Positions 35,376 through 46,354 of a stretch of DNA of 64,000 nucleotides are shown here, piece by piece. Under the pieces are notes generated by a model that was not told the origin of the DNA, made no database searches, and worked only from the letters and a program-made list of their open reading frames with translations. The DNA comes from Hyalella azteca (taxonomy: Eukaryota > Arthropoda > Malacostraca > Amphipoda > Hyalellidae): positions 1 to 64,000 of the forward strand of contig NW_025932547.1 of NCBI RefSeq assembly GCF_000764305.2, given 5' to 3'. Numbering within the stretch: the first letter of the stretch is position 1; every line of letters starts with the position of its first letter. A program made the position numbers and the translations under genes.

Positions 35376-35442
35376 CTCGCCCCTTCGCCTAACTAGGTTA
35401 GGTTCGTGATGCCATCTTTGAGGGACTAACTACAGATGCCTT

Positions 35443-35690
35443 AAGGCTTGTAGTCAGAATGCAGCGAAGCCTGAGAGCGAGGTTTTCGCGACCATCGTGT
35501 AAAGTCCTTGATCTGACCGAAGCTCGGCCAGTCGCTACCCTCGATCTTGTACTCTTTGTAATATGATATCCTATAGCCAGACACTTTCTCGCGGCAACTG
35601 GTCGCATTTAGGTGGCCGAGTAATGGCCAACGGTCGGCTATAACTAATTGGACTAGGCCGACCACTGGCCACGTATTCTCCCAATAACGC
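35443..35690 (+). repeat. R3 hairpin repeat, copy 2
   Basis: Closely matches 16272-16510 in the same orientation, with the same terminal inverted repeat built on 'ggccaacggtcggc'. It begins where the segmental duplication ends. Confidence 0.7.
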
Positions 35691-35692
35691 CG

Positions 35693-36060
35693 CTTGGCAA
35701 GTACACTTGCCACTTGCGAAAAATGAAATTACTACGAAACAACGAAAGTTGAGGTTTGAAATGGAGTCTCACGGTAACAAGACGAGTACCGAACGCGTTC
35801 TGAACGAGTAACAGCGGCGTCAGGCGCTTCATGCCTGCTCAGTTGGCCTTGGAATTTGATGGTGTGAGCCATGGCCCTACTACGTCATAAAAAACGTAGG
35901 TTGTCACTTGTGTCAGCTAGTTAGAACTCACTACTATAGTGAACAGTTTTCTTAAACGAATGTCCTCATGATATATATATATATATGCAATTTTTTGATT
36001 CTTATATAATATGACTACTATATTGTGACGTGAATATATGTGGCAAGTGTACTTGCCACT
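35693..36060. repeat. Segment bounded by two near-palindromic motifs
   Basis: 'ggcaagtacacttgccac' at 35696-35713 and 'ggcaagtgtacttgccac' at 36042-36059 bracket about 330 bp. Each motif is nearly self-complementary. The right one overlaps the start of the piggyBac-like frame. The segment between has an (AT)n run (35970-35985). Confidence 0.45.
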
Positions 36061-36875
36061 CGGATATAAAAGTAGGGAACCGCCTTTTTTCAGATACCAA
36101 CGGAAAATTAGTATTCATTCGTTTAACTCTTATTCCAGGTTGTCTCTAGATGAAATTCATGACTTCTTCTCATTGCAAGAAGATGCAGACGACCAATTTG
36201 AAGTCAAAGTAGCAGTAGAGCCCGCAGAAGAAACGCCTGAAGCTGCAACAGATCATGACAGTGATGCATCAGATGATGAAGTTATGTGCGATCCCGAGCA
36301 CATTCCGAGGAGAATTTTGCTCGCTAATGTTCTAAATAAATCTGTAAATGACGGTCAACTCGAAATTGTATCTAATCCAACCTCAACATCTACCAGCCAT
36401 GGATCAAAACGTCGAAAAAGGATGATCTACACGTGGCACACAGATAAAAGCAAGATTGAAAATCTATAGTACCGGATTTTAGCGATGCACCTGAGGAACA
36501 GTTAGTCAACGCCGCTGAAACAAATCCATTGGAGATTTTTGAGGAACAACTTTGGACACAAGATTATATTGAATTTGTATGTGAACAAAGTAGAAACTAC
36601 GCTCATCAGAAAGGATTCCCTTGTATCGATGTAAATGCCGAAAACATGAAGGTATTTTTGGTCATTCTCATACTCTCAGGGTACAATAAGGTTCCTCACA
36701 GGAGACTGTATTGGAGTGAGTTACCTGACACTCAAAATAAATTTGTTATGAATGCAATGAGACGGGATGCCTATGATCAAATAATGAGATGCTTACTGGA
36801 CAACATCACATTGTACAGCTTAAAAAAATAGATAAGGTCCTCAAGCAATTCAATGAAAATAACATAAATCTTTGA
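36050..36875 (+). pseudogene. piggyBac transposase, N-terminal fragment with frameshifts
   Basis: The first frame (to 36469) gives an acidic N-terminal region (DDQFEVKVAVEP, DHDSDASDDE) ending SKIENL and a stop. The second frame (from about 36455) resumes at IVPDFSDAPEEQL and includes PLEIFEEQLWTQDYIEFVCE, VFLVILILSGYNKVPHRRL and YWSELPDTQNKFVMNAMRRD. These match the start of the DDE_Tnp_1_7 domain. A third shift near 36798 continues as HHIVQLKKIDKVLKQF. The catalytic aspartates and the C-terminal cysteine-rich domain are absent. It is a dead fragment of a cut-and-paste transposase. Confidence 0.8.
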
Positions 36876-36924
36876 TTTTCCGCTGGAAACGAGCAACATT
36901 CCCACCAACTCTTATTTAGGGCTC

Positions 36925-38650
36925 GTTTAACTTAACACTTTCGTCTTGGATAAATTTACTGTCTTCAATGCTATTCGTACCTAGTGGCTTGCGACCGAGA
37001 AGCCCCTCAGTCACGAAACGGTCAAGGCAATTGTATGCAAGTCCCCGAATAGAAAGACTGTGTCGTACATGCTGAGCGTCAACATCATCTTACTAAATTA
37101 CATGTCGGAGAGTCCGAAAGGGTATAAACTATAGTATTAAATTAAGCAATATCAATGCACAGGTTATATTTTCCCAAAATGCAACTCTAACATTATTAAT
37201 TTCATGAAACATCATTACATTTTGCTGCATAAAGTTACTTACCTGAACTGGACGAAACCAGTTATTATGAACGTGAATCAATACACCTCCATTCAGGACA
37301 TTTCTAAACTTCGCACGCACATGTAGAATGCACGGGCGATTTTTGGACGGCCAGCTCAGGTCCGCTCGTGATTTCATTGCAGTGCCCAAACATGCCACGC
37401 TTAATGCCGCAGTTGAAAAGTATCAATACTAACTATCGTGCTGAATATACTAACTCAAATAATCATGAACTTTAAAATGCAGAATACTAACAGTGCGAGT
37501 TCACTCACGTGCCTCGTTAATAATACTGTTGGTGGACAAAAGAAATAAAAAATATTGTTCGACAATGCAGGAGCAACGCTCAGTCGGCAGGTAGCGTCCT
37601 GTTAATGGTGTTGTTATCAGGGAGGGTACTATTATTATGACACCAGCTAGGTGTGTATTTAGATTTATATCTATTGGTTTCTCCTGTACGAATTAAAAAA
37701 CAGAAAACTACTTACAAAAATAATTAATCCTCTTAATATGTACGCAAAAGACCATCTTCGTCACGGGTACGGAATCTCATCCTGTGGAAGCTTAAGCGTA
37801 TGAATGAAGCAGAGTTAATCTGCACGACACACGTGAACACACAAAAAAGTTTATTGAGTGAGAAACAGAAGCATGAATGAATTGTAGTTTTAACATTTTT
37901 TTAACCTCAAGTTTATGTTGGCCCACTGATATATTGAATGGATTATAAAAATTAATGCTGATCGACGTTATATTTTCTCCGGCACAGCATTTACAACGGA
38001 GTCTCGATGTTGATGTAGGGGAAGATTAATGATTAAACCAACAATGCTATCAAAATATCTGCTTTGAACCAAGTCAATCAATGTTTAAAGACAAATTTAC
38101 CTGCTTAAAGAATAATAAGTTGTTTATTTGCAACCCTAATCTGCCGTGGCTATGGTGGGAAGCGAGGTAAATCGTACCGGTTTCAGGTAAGATAACTGAG
38201 TAAAGAGATGAAAAGAAACGAATAACGGATGCGACGAGTTATCGAAATTTTACTGAACATTCATGAATTATTGAAAGTAGGTTTTCTGTGTCTTCTACAT
38301 CCCTTCTTTACATTACAGTAGGCAGTTATATACTATACTAATTGCTTAAAACGAACGCATTCACATTGGTTTTGCTTCCCCGCCCTCATCACCCACAGAA
38401 GCACGACATCCTCAGAAAGAGGAACCCACAACAGAGCGTTCCACACTAAACATCTCCAAAACGTTCCATTATTGACTACATCTTGAAAGCTCAACTGTGT
38501 GTTCTTGTACCGCCATTTGAATGACGCCAAGCCGGGGTAGGAAGTATAACTGGCTTTATGATGCTTTACACCCTGCACAGAAAGCTAAGAAATTTTTTTT
38601 GCTAATAATGTTCAGAATTAACATTTTAGGCTTCAAAACTGCTAATGGAT
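36925..38650 (-). repeat. R2 dispersed repeat, copy 3 (C block)
   Basis: Inverted relative to 14560-16270. The minus-strand frame 38333-38578 (FKWRYKNTQLSFQDVVNNG, then EDVVLLWVMRAGKQ) is open here but broken in the 14.7 kb copy. The plus-strand end 36945-37130 matches 23945-24110. Not recognised as a known transposase. Confidence 0.6.
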
Positions 38651-39715
38651 TTCAAGTCACATACTTCACTTTTCATGGCACGGTTTTTCGATTGAAATGA
38701 GCAGCGTGTTTTGTTCGACACTTAATCAAGACAAGAAATACTTTATCACTGCCGCCAGCAACGTCAGCGTCTGCTCTCTCCCATCGCTTTACCTTAAACC
38801 GGGATACAATTTAAACATTAAACTCTGGCAACAAATTTTGTGCTGCGAATACGATAAGAACCGTAAAAAATTTACTATCTTTTGCTTTCAATGTCGTGTG
38901 AACTAATGAATAAAATTTGTTTTAATTTGTTCAAAAAGTAGTTAAGTGCCTGAGGAATGTAGCCAATAATACGCACCACAATATCACGTTGCCTGAAAAT
39001 ATTCAAATTGTTTAGACCTTGTTTGTAAAACCGAAGGCACATTGTACAGTGCCTGTTAGGAGGCAATGCAAGCAGTATCACAATCGCAAGCAGTGCAATC
39101 CGAAAATCATAATGATTTGAACCTTTGATATGAACGAAAACCGCACGAATTTCTGAAAAATAATTACCTTATAGAGTTACAGGCATTGATTTTTGCCGTC
39201 ACGTACTTTTTATTAAGTTTGTTTCTTCCCTTGCACCCCTAAAACATGTTTCCATGCCCTCAACAAGATCTGGTTTATATATATAAGATAGGAAAAAACG
39301 ATAGCATATCTCTGTCAAGAAATAATTATTGTCGTATTCTTAATGAAATTACCATCTAAATATCACGCAAGCTAAAAAAATTGGTCAAGTCAATTCTCAT
39401 CTTGATCCCTCGTATGAGATAACAAACGTACGAGAGCGTGCCATTCCATACGGTGCGGAGATGGTTGTGGTTCGCTCTAATACCAGAGGCTGACCAGGCT
39501 ACCACGAATCAGCTTGACCAGCTGCTTTTTTTCGGTTATCTTACGCAGATTTGGCACACAGGGCAATCGATTCCCGCAAAAGGCCCGTAAATAACAGTCG
39601 AATACAGTAAGGTGGCTAATTCACCTTTAAAGCGAGAGTTATAGAGAGAGAGCCATTATATAGGTGTCTGAAAGCTAACTCCATAATTTGACTGGGAAGT
39701 ACCCTCATCATCAGA
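38650..39715. other. No gene recognised
   Basis: The plus-strand frame 38697-38906 and the minus-strand frame 38875-39081 carry no motif. Positions 39400-39560 are somewhat GC-richer, without a recognisable product. Confidence 0.4.
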
Positions 39716-39719
39716 CTCA

Positions 39720-42300
39720 TCACTAGAATAAATAAATGGATACTCGAGATACTGGACCCAGCTAGTAGCACATGCCATAGACCTAGTCGTTCCCAAAATC
39801 ACTCATCGTATCATTCCAGGCATTAAACCGAATCTCATAGCACGCCTATGCTACAAATACGATACCCTGCCACCCTTCACCACATACAAACTCGTGGTCC
39901 ATCAATAGCCCTAAATAGAAAACTCCACTCACTACGCTCACAACTGCGAAATGCCTACCTAAACCTACAAACAACATTTTTGTTAAACTGGTAATGCTGT
40001 AACTCAAACAAGATCCAAAATAATTTTGGAAATCGGTCAAGCGAATGCTAATGAAGCTCAATTAGGAAAAATAACTTTAAGGACAGCAACATTCAATCCG
40101 ATGCTACACAACTGAAAGAACCAATCTTCAGACAACATTAGCTTCTCACATTATCCGAAACCGACAATGTGCGATATTTTTCCCACCATTGCTCATGTGT
40201 GCTCTTAGTTGATTTTGAAATGTTATTTGTCGTTACGTCGTTTATGTTGTATTCAGAGTTTATTGCATTTAGTTCAGCAGTTTACTTAATTAGGCAGGAG
40301 TTCCATATAGGGTTTTCATTCATGAATCAGCATCTATACGTTCAAGTCAGACCATCACGTTTGAATAAACTTCCTTTCAGTTAACATGCCTCAAAGCTTT
40401 CAGAACCTAATTCTCAATTATTCACTATGTGTAAAACAAGGCTTAAGCCCAAGAAACGAATAGCCGATCATCCCAAACTTTCTTTGTATATATGAACAGT
40501 ATTACCCAAATAAAAAAACTCTTTGATTATTGTGGTTGAAGATATAGAATATATAATGGTCACTCATCCCTCCAGGGCTTCCATTTGTTGCTTAAATATT
40601 AAGGCCATCCGGTTGACCGATGTGCCTTTGCATTACACGAATTTTTGAAGCAGTTCCAAGGGATATGCCCCACTCTCCAAGTACTCGTTGGAATTTACTC
40701 GTGCAAGTATGGGAATTCCTTTTCCTCTTTAGGATCCCAGGACCAGTTCTGCACATGAGTTACAACAATATATCCTGATCGTAAGTGAAGCAAGTAAACT
40801 TAAAATTCACTCATTATACTCGAGGACTTAAATTCACTCCTTGAGTCTATCAAACTCACTCTGGAAATAAGCGACCATGAGCAAAATTTCTTGGATCTCA
40901 CGATATTCGAGAGAAAAAAAAGGTTTTAGAGTGTAAGGCACGACATTCCCATACAGTTAAGGAAGTTACCAAGTTAGAAAGTTTCTTTTTTGATTATATT
41001 AAGATATCTATTTGTGATAATTTCACTTTTAGAGCTCTCTTTTGGTTAGATTAAATATTTGTTTTTATATTATGAATTATAAATATTTAAATATTGTTTA
41101 TTTTGAATGAATATTAAATTAAATCAATAAAATATTGAATCAAATTTAATTATTATCAATTGAATAAATTAGGATTAAATATTTTTTAACATCTCCCTGC
41201 CTGCTTTTTCACTATATTTTGGTTTAAGTGAATGTAGCTTTTTTCATTAATTATTTACGCTCTGTATTTAATTTTTCTACGGTACTCCAGACAACTTACT
41301 TGATCAATTTCTGGAACAACAATGAAAATTTTGACCTCGAGCATATAAACACATCCAGGAACGCAAAGAGTATCGCTCAGACCACGACCCAATTCAACAC
41401 TGGAGAACTCTTTATACTACAGACCTTAGACTTAACACCAATCAATATGTCAAAACTCATACGATCACTATAAATATTGCTACAAAAAGAACCCAGTCCA
41501 ACTGGCAGAACCACACTATAATTGAAGCATCTCCCTCGCAACATGCTGCCATTTTTCTTCTACATATTCAACCAGATAATCTCCTCATGTTACTTTCACT
41601 CAAACATTCAATAATTATTCCCATCTCTAAACTAAACACATCTCAACATCAAGTCGAAAATGGCAGACCCATCTCTTCTTGGACATACACGGAAATTTTC
41701 GTGATAAAAATTCTCAACAACAGACTTTACGGACCATCTAGAAACACAATACTTGCTCCAGACCAGACAACACTGATTTATAAATCAAATATTATCATAC
41801 AACCCACTAGGCTACATTCTGCAATACACTCTCCACTAACCTAGCTCAGAAAAAATAAATAGGCATAGTCCTCCATATTCCCAGTCACAGATCGAAGCAT
41901 TCGACCGAGTCCGACACACTAGCTTCGCATACAAAATCACCCAACTGAATTTACACCCATAATTTAACTTTTATACGAACTCTCATCGACTTCATTACAG
42001 ATGGTGGAATAGGTTCTTACCTGGGTATCTTCATTCCACTTCATGTCGGAGTCAACCATGTACCTGCCTTTCACTCACACTTTACAGCTACTACGCCCAC
42101 GGTATTCCTCACCTCTGTTCAACACCGACTAAATTGCATTCATCGACGTCATCACCAACATCACAGCGGGAAGTCGCACACATCGCTCAGCAGCACAAAT
42201 AACACAAGATGCATTCACACAGATGAACACATTCGAACAGAAATAGAAACGAAAGATGGGCAAGAAAACAACAAATTTCGAACAATACTTGAGCTATCAT
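39720..42300 (+). pseudogene. Decayed non-LTR reverse transcriptase, copy in C block
   Basis: Collinear with the A-block relic but in two parts. 39745-40165 carries the 5' region, and 41310-42250 carries the RT: LDLTPINMSKLIRSL, then KILNNRLYGPSRN, then FDRVRHTSFAYKITQLNL, the AFDRVWH-type motif A region. A LSLTLYSYYAHGIPHL segment corresponds to the motif B region that follows PQGS. About 1 kb is inserted between the two parts. Stops are frequent and there is no complete frame. Confidence 0.65.
40819..40929 (+). pseudogene. Penelope-like RT scrap inside the C-block relic
   Basis: The frame reads LEDLNSLLESIKLTLE, then ISDHEQNFLDLTIFE, then stop. This is the FTxE..n..nFLDLxI motif characteristic of Penelope-like reverse transcriptases. 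Sequence just before it (MGIPFSSL near 40710) resembles the MGxPLSPL motif. It is part of an insertion that split the non-LTR relic. Confidence 0.5.
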
Positions 42301-42329
42301 GCTTTATTCATCCGTTCTTTTTATTTCAG

Positions 42330-42732
42330 ATATCATAAAATATTTGCTTGGCAACTCCTATGATAATAAAATACTGAGGTGAGTTTTTAGAAGATAGAAC
42401 GATGATCACTACACTGCTGGCGGTCGCTATTCTTACAACGCCGCGTGGAGCCCAAGGCGATTCTCGTACGTACTTCTCGGTCCCCGTACCAGTTGAGGAA
42501 ATTCTCGCCATCGGCGTGGCATCGAAGAACTTCTCTGGTGTGAGTGCCGTCCAGTGCGCCCTCCGGGCGGCTCGCAGTGGCGTCCCCTACCCAACTCTGT
42601 GCGTGCACAGCACCAGCAGACAGTGCCTGCTGCTGAACTCCACCTACCCAGCCTGGTTCAACCGAACGTATCAGAGTTCTAGTGCCTACAACTGCTACAT
42701 TCGTGAAGGATACCCTCATTATGATCCTATGG
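42330..42732 (+). CDS. Lectin copy C: exon 1 only
   Basis: A tttcag acceptor ends at 42329. ATG 42402 opens MITTLLAVAILTT, followed by DSRTYFSVPVPVEEIL. The exon is open to 42732 with the donor G|GTGAGT, at exactly the same length and phase as A and B. Four cysteines and the NFS, NST and NRT sequons are intact. I found no CTLD exon 2 or 3 between here and gene D exon 1. It may be an orphan left after a truncated duplication, or an alternative first coding exon for gene D, whose exon 2 has the matching phase. Confidence 0.7.
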
Positions 42733-42809
42733 GTGAGTTCAACCAAATATCAATAGTACTTGAACACTAGGGAATTTGAGAGTGCAGCCATGAACCACAA
42801 TTTTGATTC

Positions 42810-43550
42810 TTAGATAAGCCCTGGATCTAACGTCCAGCCTCAGCATTACACTCAGCCCCAAAGCCCTGCGGTACCATCATCTTTAAGCAGCGAGTCGCAG
42901 GCTAGAAACTGCAAACTACGATGGAACATCGTAATCCAGACCTGCGACTCGCTGCTTAAAGATGATGGTACCGCAAGGCTGCGGCAATACTTAAGCATGC
43001 TCGCTCATAAGCAGGACGCTCCGCATCCCTCCTATTCCATATGGAATCTTTTAGCGGGTAACTAGAAAATTCCATACCTATACCTATATGCGCTGTCCCA
43101 GCTCACAACCTTATGGCAGCCTGGTTTTATTTGCTCACTTGTCCGCCTCTTTTACTATATGTATTAGGTTTGGCCACTTTTGGTCATTTCAGATGTCAGG
43201 TTTGGTCATTTCAGATTCTTTTTGGGTGAAGAATTGTTGTGACGTTATTAAGGTTAGGTCGGAGTAGGTGTGCCAGATGCAGTCTGTAATTGCTCTCTAG
43301 CATCTTTACCCACGGAACGGATTATGAACTATAGCGAGGAATTGGGCAAAGGTGGCCTATGACCTATTCTTCAGCATCGACAATACTATGTCATGTTATG
43401 TTAGGCACCTCCTTCTGTCATCTTGAATCTTGAATAATATGGTACTGCTACTCAATGACTCATCAATAGGCCCACGCATTCCACAGAAAAATTACTACAT
43501 ATTATCCAGAGGCATGAGCTCTTGAGACGCCTGCGCAGGCCATCCTACCA
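42810..43550 (+). repeat. Intron-1 repeat family, copy C
   Basis: Continuous alignment with 9400-8700 (minus strand) after gene A exon 1. The alignment ends abruptly near 43550 at the U6-like insertion. Confidence 0.7.
42867..42975. repeat. Perfect 35 bp inverted repeat in copy C intron
   Basis: 42867-42901 and 42941-42975 are perfect reverse complements separated by 39 nt. The right arm is the ancestral sequence, with counterparts in A, B and D. The left arm is absent from those copies. Confidence 0.95.
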
Positions 43551-43587
43551 AAAATCGCTTATTAGTTGGTGTATATACATATAGTAT

Positions 43588-43682
43588 GTACATATATCCA
43601 AATTGGAACGATATAGAGAAGATTAGCACGGCCCCTGCGCAAGGAGGACACGCAAAATCGTGAAGCTTTCCATATTTTTTTT
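43588..43682 (+). pseudogene. U6 snRNA pseudogene
   Basis: The stretch contains 'aattggaacgata', 'agagaagattagc', 'ggcccctgcgcaagga', 'gacacgcaaaatcgtgaag' and a terminal run of eight Ts, all diagnostic of U6. The first ~20 nt of the 5' stem are missing or unrecognisable. The invariant ACAGAGA box reads ATAGAGA, and there are further changes (ATGG to ACGG, GGATGAC to GGAGGAC). It is therefore unlikely to be a working spliceosomal RNA. Confidence 0.85.
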
Positions 43683-43764
43683 GTTCAGACTTAAAATGAC
43701 GTTGAAAAGATTCGGTTACGGACATGCTTTTAGATCTCCTGTGAGGAAAAAAAAACACAAAAAG

Positions 43765-43910
43765 TACAAGAATCGGCGGCAGGCCACATCACGCCTTTAT
43801 TTCAGCGACGACTTCACTATGTTATGTTAAGTTGATGACGTACGGTGCGTATCACAAGCTGTTGAAGTGGTACTACTCCATGTGCGATGACTTCTTCCGC
43901 ATACTCTGCA
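43765..43910 (-). repeat. Foldback-repeat end and gypsy protease scrap
   Basis: 43765-43825 matches the arm of the 2385-2745 repeat and carries a short TATGT run. 43835-43910 on the minus strand matches 6850-6935 of the gypsy relic ('gcggaagaag', 'catcgcacatggag'). Confidence 0.6.
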
Positions 43911-43916
43911 TGTATC

Positions 43917-44065
43917 CAGAGGTGGGCAGTAGCGTGCTACATGTAGCGGTAGCGGCGCTACTTTTAAGGCAATGTAGCGGTAGCACCCGCTACATATTTA
44001 AGTAGCAATCCGAGGTTTTGCCGCTGCAGCGCTACCGCTACATTTATAGATGAAGCCTTTAGATT
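43917..44065 (+). mobile_element. hAT-like transposon end
   Basis: It begins 'cagaggtgggca', a common terminus of hAT elements, and continues with clustered 'gtagcgg' motifs in both orientations, as in subterminal transposase-binding sites. I could not find the matching inverted terminus in this window. Confidence 0.5.
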
Positions 44066-44258
44066 TTACATAATGGTATTAAATATTATTTAAAAACCAG
44101 CATGATACATACATAATATAAATTTCAGTATAAACTGTACGAAAGATTTCGGTGTATAATGTTGTCAACCTCAGCCTGTTACTAGTGTCAACATGTTAGT
44201 TGTTACTTGTTAAGTTACCAGTTACCACTTACAGGTATTTTTTCATGGTTCAGTTTGC

Positions 44259-44462
44259 TTACAGTTATTTTTACACAGTTTTTTTTATCTTTCACCTTCC
44301 TTACATGGTTGTCTACTTTAATCTACCAATCTCAAAAATAATGCACATATATATACAAATAAAAGACTGATTTTTTTATATGTATATGTGGATAATTTTT
44401 GAAATTGGTAGATTAAAGTAGACATCCATTTAGGGAAGGTAAAACATAAAAATAACTGTAAC
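44259..44462. mobile_element. Foldback MITE, ~200 bp
   Basis: The ends read 'ttacagttattttt' and 'aaaataactgtaa'. The inner arms (about 44315-44340 and 44400-44425, 'tctactttaatctaccaat' against its inverse) extend the stem to about 85 bp. No coding sequence. Confidence 0.75.
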
Positions 44463-44465
44463 TTT

Positions 44466-46350
44466 TATTTCCTGTATCTAGCCCGTACTAGTTCGGTTAG
44501 TGGAGAATAAATTCATCTGATATGGCAACAGCGCCACGTCATCATAGCTAATTACTAGTCGCAGGTCTCCGCTGTTGTTCATTGTCTCTTCAGATTTCGT
44601 GGAGGGGTGGTCGACGCTCTGATAGTCTTCCGCCTTCGGTAAGTCAGACTTGCGATTCCTGTTAGTTTACCTGACTTGAACAGCATTGTCCATATCTGCA
44701 GTTAGACGGTCACACTGGACTACGGTCAAATACTTAGTCTCTCGTAATCCCTCGGCTCCTCATATCATGCCTTTCATGTAAACCCGAATCATGGGCCGAA
44801 TGTTCCAGACCGGCGATTGTTGACCCATGCCTTCTGTAACAGATAGACCCACTGACTGGCCACCAGAGAGCTACTCATCCACGAGTAAACGTACCGGTTC
44901 CTATCTCTGCTGAACTCCTGATCCTGTTCTACGCCTACCGGTCTTCCAGCGCCTATTCAGCTTCGTCATCCTCCTACCTGGAGCTCTGGCTCTGGAGTTA
45001 CCTGACCTGCTTCACGGAGTCTGACCTGCTTCGCGGAGTCTGACCTGCTTCGCGGAGTCTGACCTGCTTCGCGGAGTCTGACCTGCTTCGCGGATTCTGA
45101 CCTGCTTCGCGGAGACAGTGGAACTGCATGCATCCTGCCGTGCACCACCAGACCGTCACTTTTAGCTCAATATCCGGGGTTAGGTTTCAGAAAGCATAGT
45201 TCTGTTCCAAACTCTAGCGTTCGCCTGCGAGTGACTTCCGCAGCTTCGCTAAATTACGGAACTTTTAGCTCACAGCATCTGGGGTTAGGTTCCAGATAGC
45301 ATAGTTCTGTTCCAAAATTTATCGTCGTACGACGCGTGGCCTTTCGATCGTGGGCTGGTTCGACACACGGGACAGATACGGACGGCTCCGGCGCGCTCCG
45401 TCCGGGTGGTGTAAAATTTTTTCGCGTGTTGGCCGACGACGCTGGGCCATACGACGCCAGGCTTATTTCCTGTGGGCTGATTGATCTAATTCAATGGATG
45501 TGATCTGTCTGGTGGCGTGCGGCTGATAAGGTTACAGTCAAGATGTGTTGTAGGCTACGTTGTTTCGGGAAGGGATCATGATAGTCCATTCGAAGCACGG
45601 CAGTGGTGGTCTCCGACAGGCGTCCCGTTCAAATGAGATCTAAAATATTGCATTTATACAAGACCTTAATTTTATAACTGACGTTTAGATAATTAGTGAC
45701 TGGACTTTTGGCGAATTTTGCTTGTTGATTACTTGTTCACAAGAAAATCCTACTAACACGGAGAGCACAAAGATGACTTCTAAAAAACAACAGGAGTGGA
45801 TTGCACCAACGCGTTCATTTATCTTCGTGTGTTTGATTTTGCTGAATATTCATTGACTGGGTTGACGTTCTGGTTACAGCAGACTCCAACTATTGAAGTT
45901 CTGGAGAGAAGTCTCTGTTTTGTATTTCTGATGACCGTAGACTCTGGGATGAAGTTCTGGAGACTGTAATATCCATATTGACGTTCCTCTACTCTTTCAA
46001 ATTCATACCGGCACTACTTATGCTACTGCCCTCGTGATTAGTAGCACTGGGTTCCACCGGGGTCAGTATAGCGCTAATACAAAAGGCCAGCAGCAAGATA
46101 ATATCTGACGGTTGTAATTTGAATGCTGTAGTGCGCTGCCATGACAGCCAATGACAAATGGTCTTTTACTAACGGTGTGTTTGCCTAGCACAGTTGACTA
46201 GACATCGTAACCTCTCAGTTGATTTTTCAGAATTAGAGTGGCTACTTTCCAGTGTGTTGTACTGTGTGTTACTGTGTGTTGTCTTTTACTAATAAGGAGG
46301 GTTTTGGTCTCCTATTTAGGGTTTTGGTCGACCCGAATTTTGTTAGGGAA
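44466..46350. other. Gene-free region with internal duplications
   Basis: Includes a 19 bp minisatellite (45000-45113) and a duplicated ~65 bp segment (45163-45225 and 45269-45332, 'gcatagttctgttccaaa'). The region 44560-45600 is GC-richer than its neighbours. No protein motif found. The minus-strand frame 44966-45148 only reads the minisatellite. Confidence 0.5.
45000..45113 (+). repeat. 19 bp minisatellite, 6 units
   Basis: Unit 'ctgacctgcttcgcggagt', six almost identical copies. Confidence 0.95.
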
Positions 46351-46354
46351 GGGG

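Larger units (their letters stand above)
32160..35440 (+). repeat. Segmental duplicate, partner of 1200-3080
   Basis: It corresponds in reverse to 1200-3080. It contains a foldback-repeat copy (32765-33003), the additional R1 element (33415-34800) and the protein-like frame on the minus strand (35145-35375). It is downstream of gene B as its partner is downstream of gene A. Confidence 0.75.

Noticed and set aside
44966..45148. Frame with repeated SAKQVRLREAGQ
   Set aside because: Direct translation of the 19 bp minisatellite; no neighbouring exon.
45345..45370. 'ggctggttcgacacacggg' as a tRNA B-box
   Set aside because: No A-box at the right distance and no acceptor stem.
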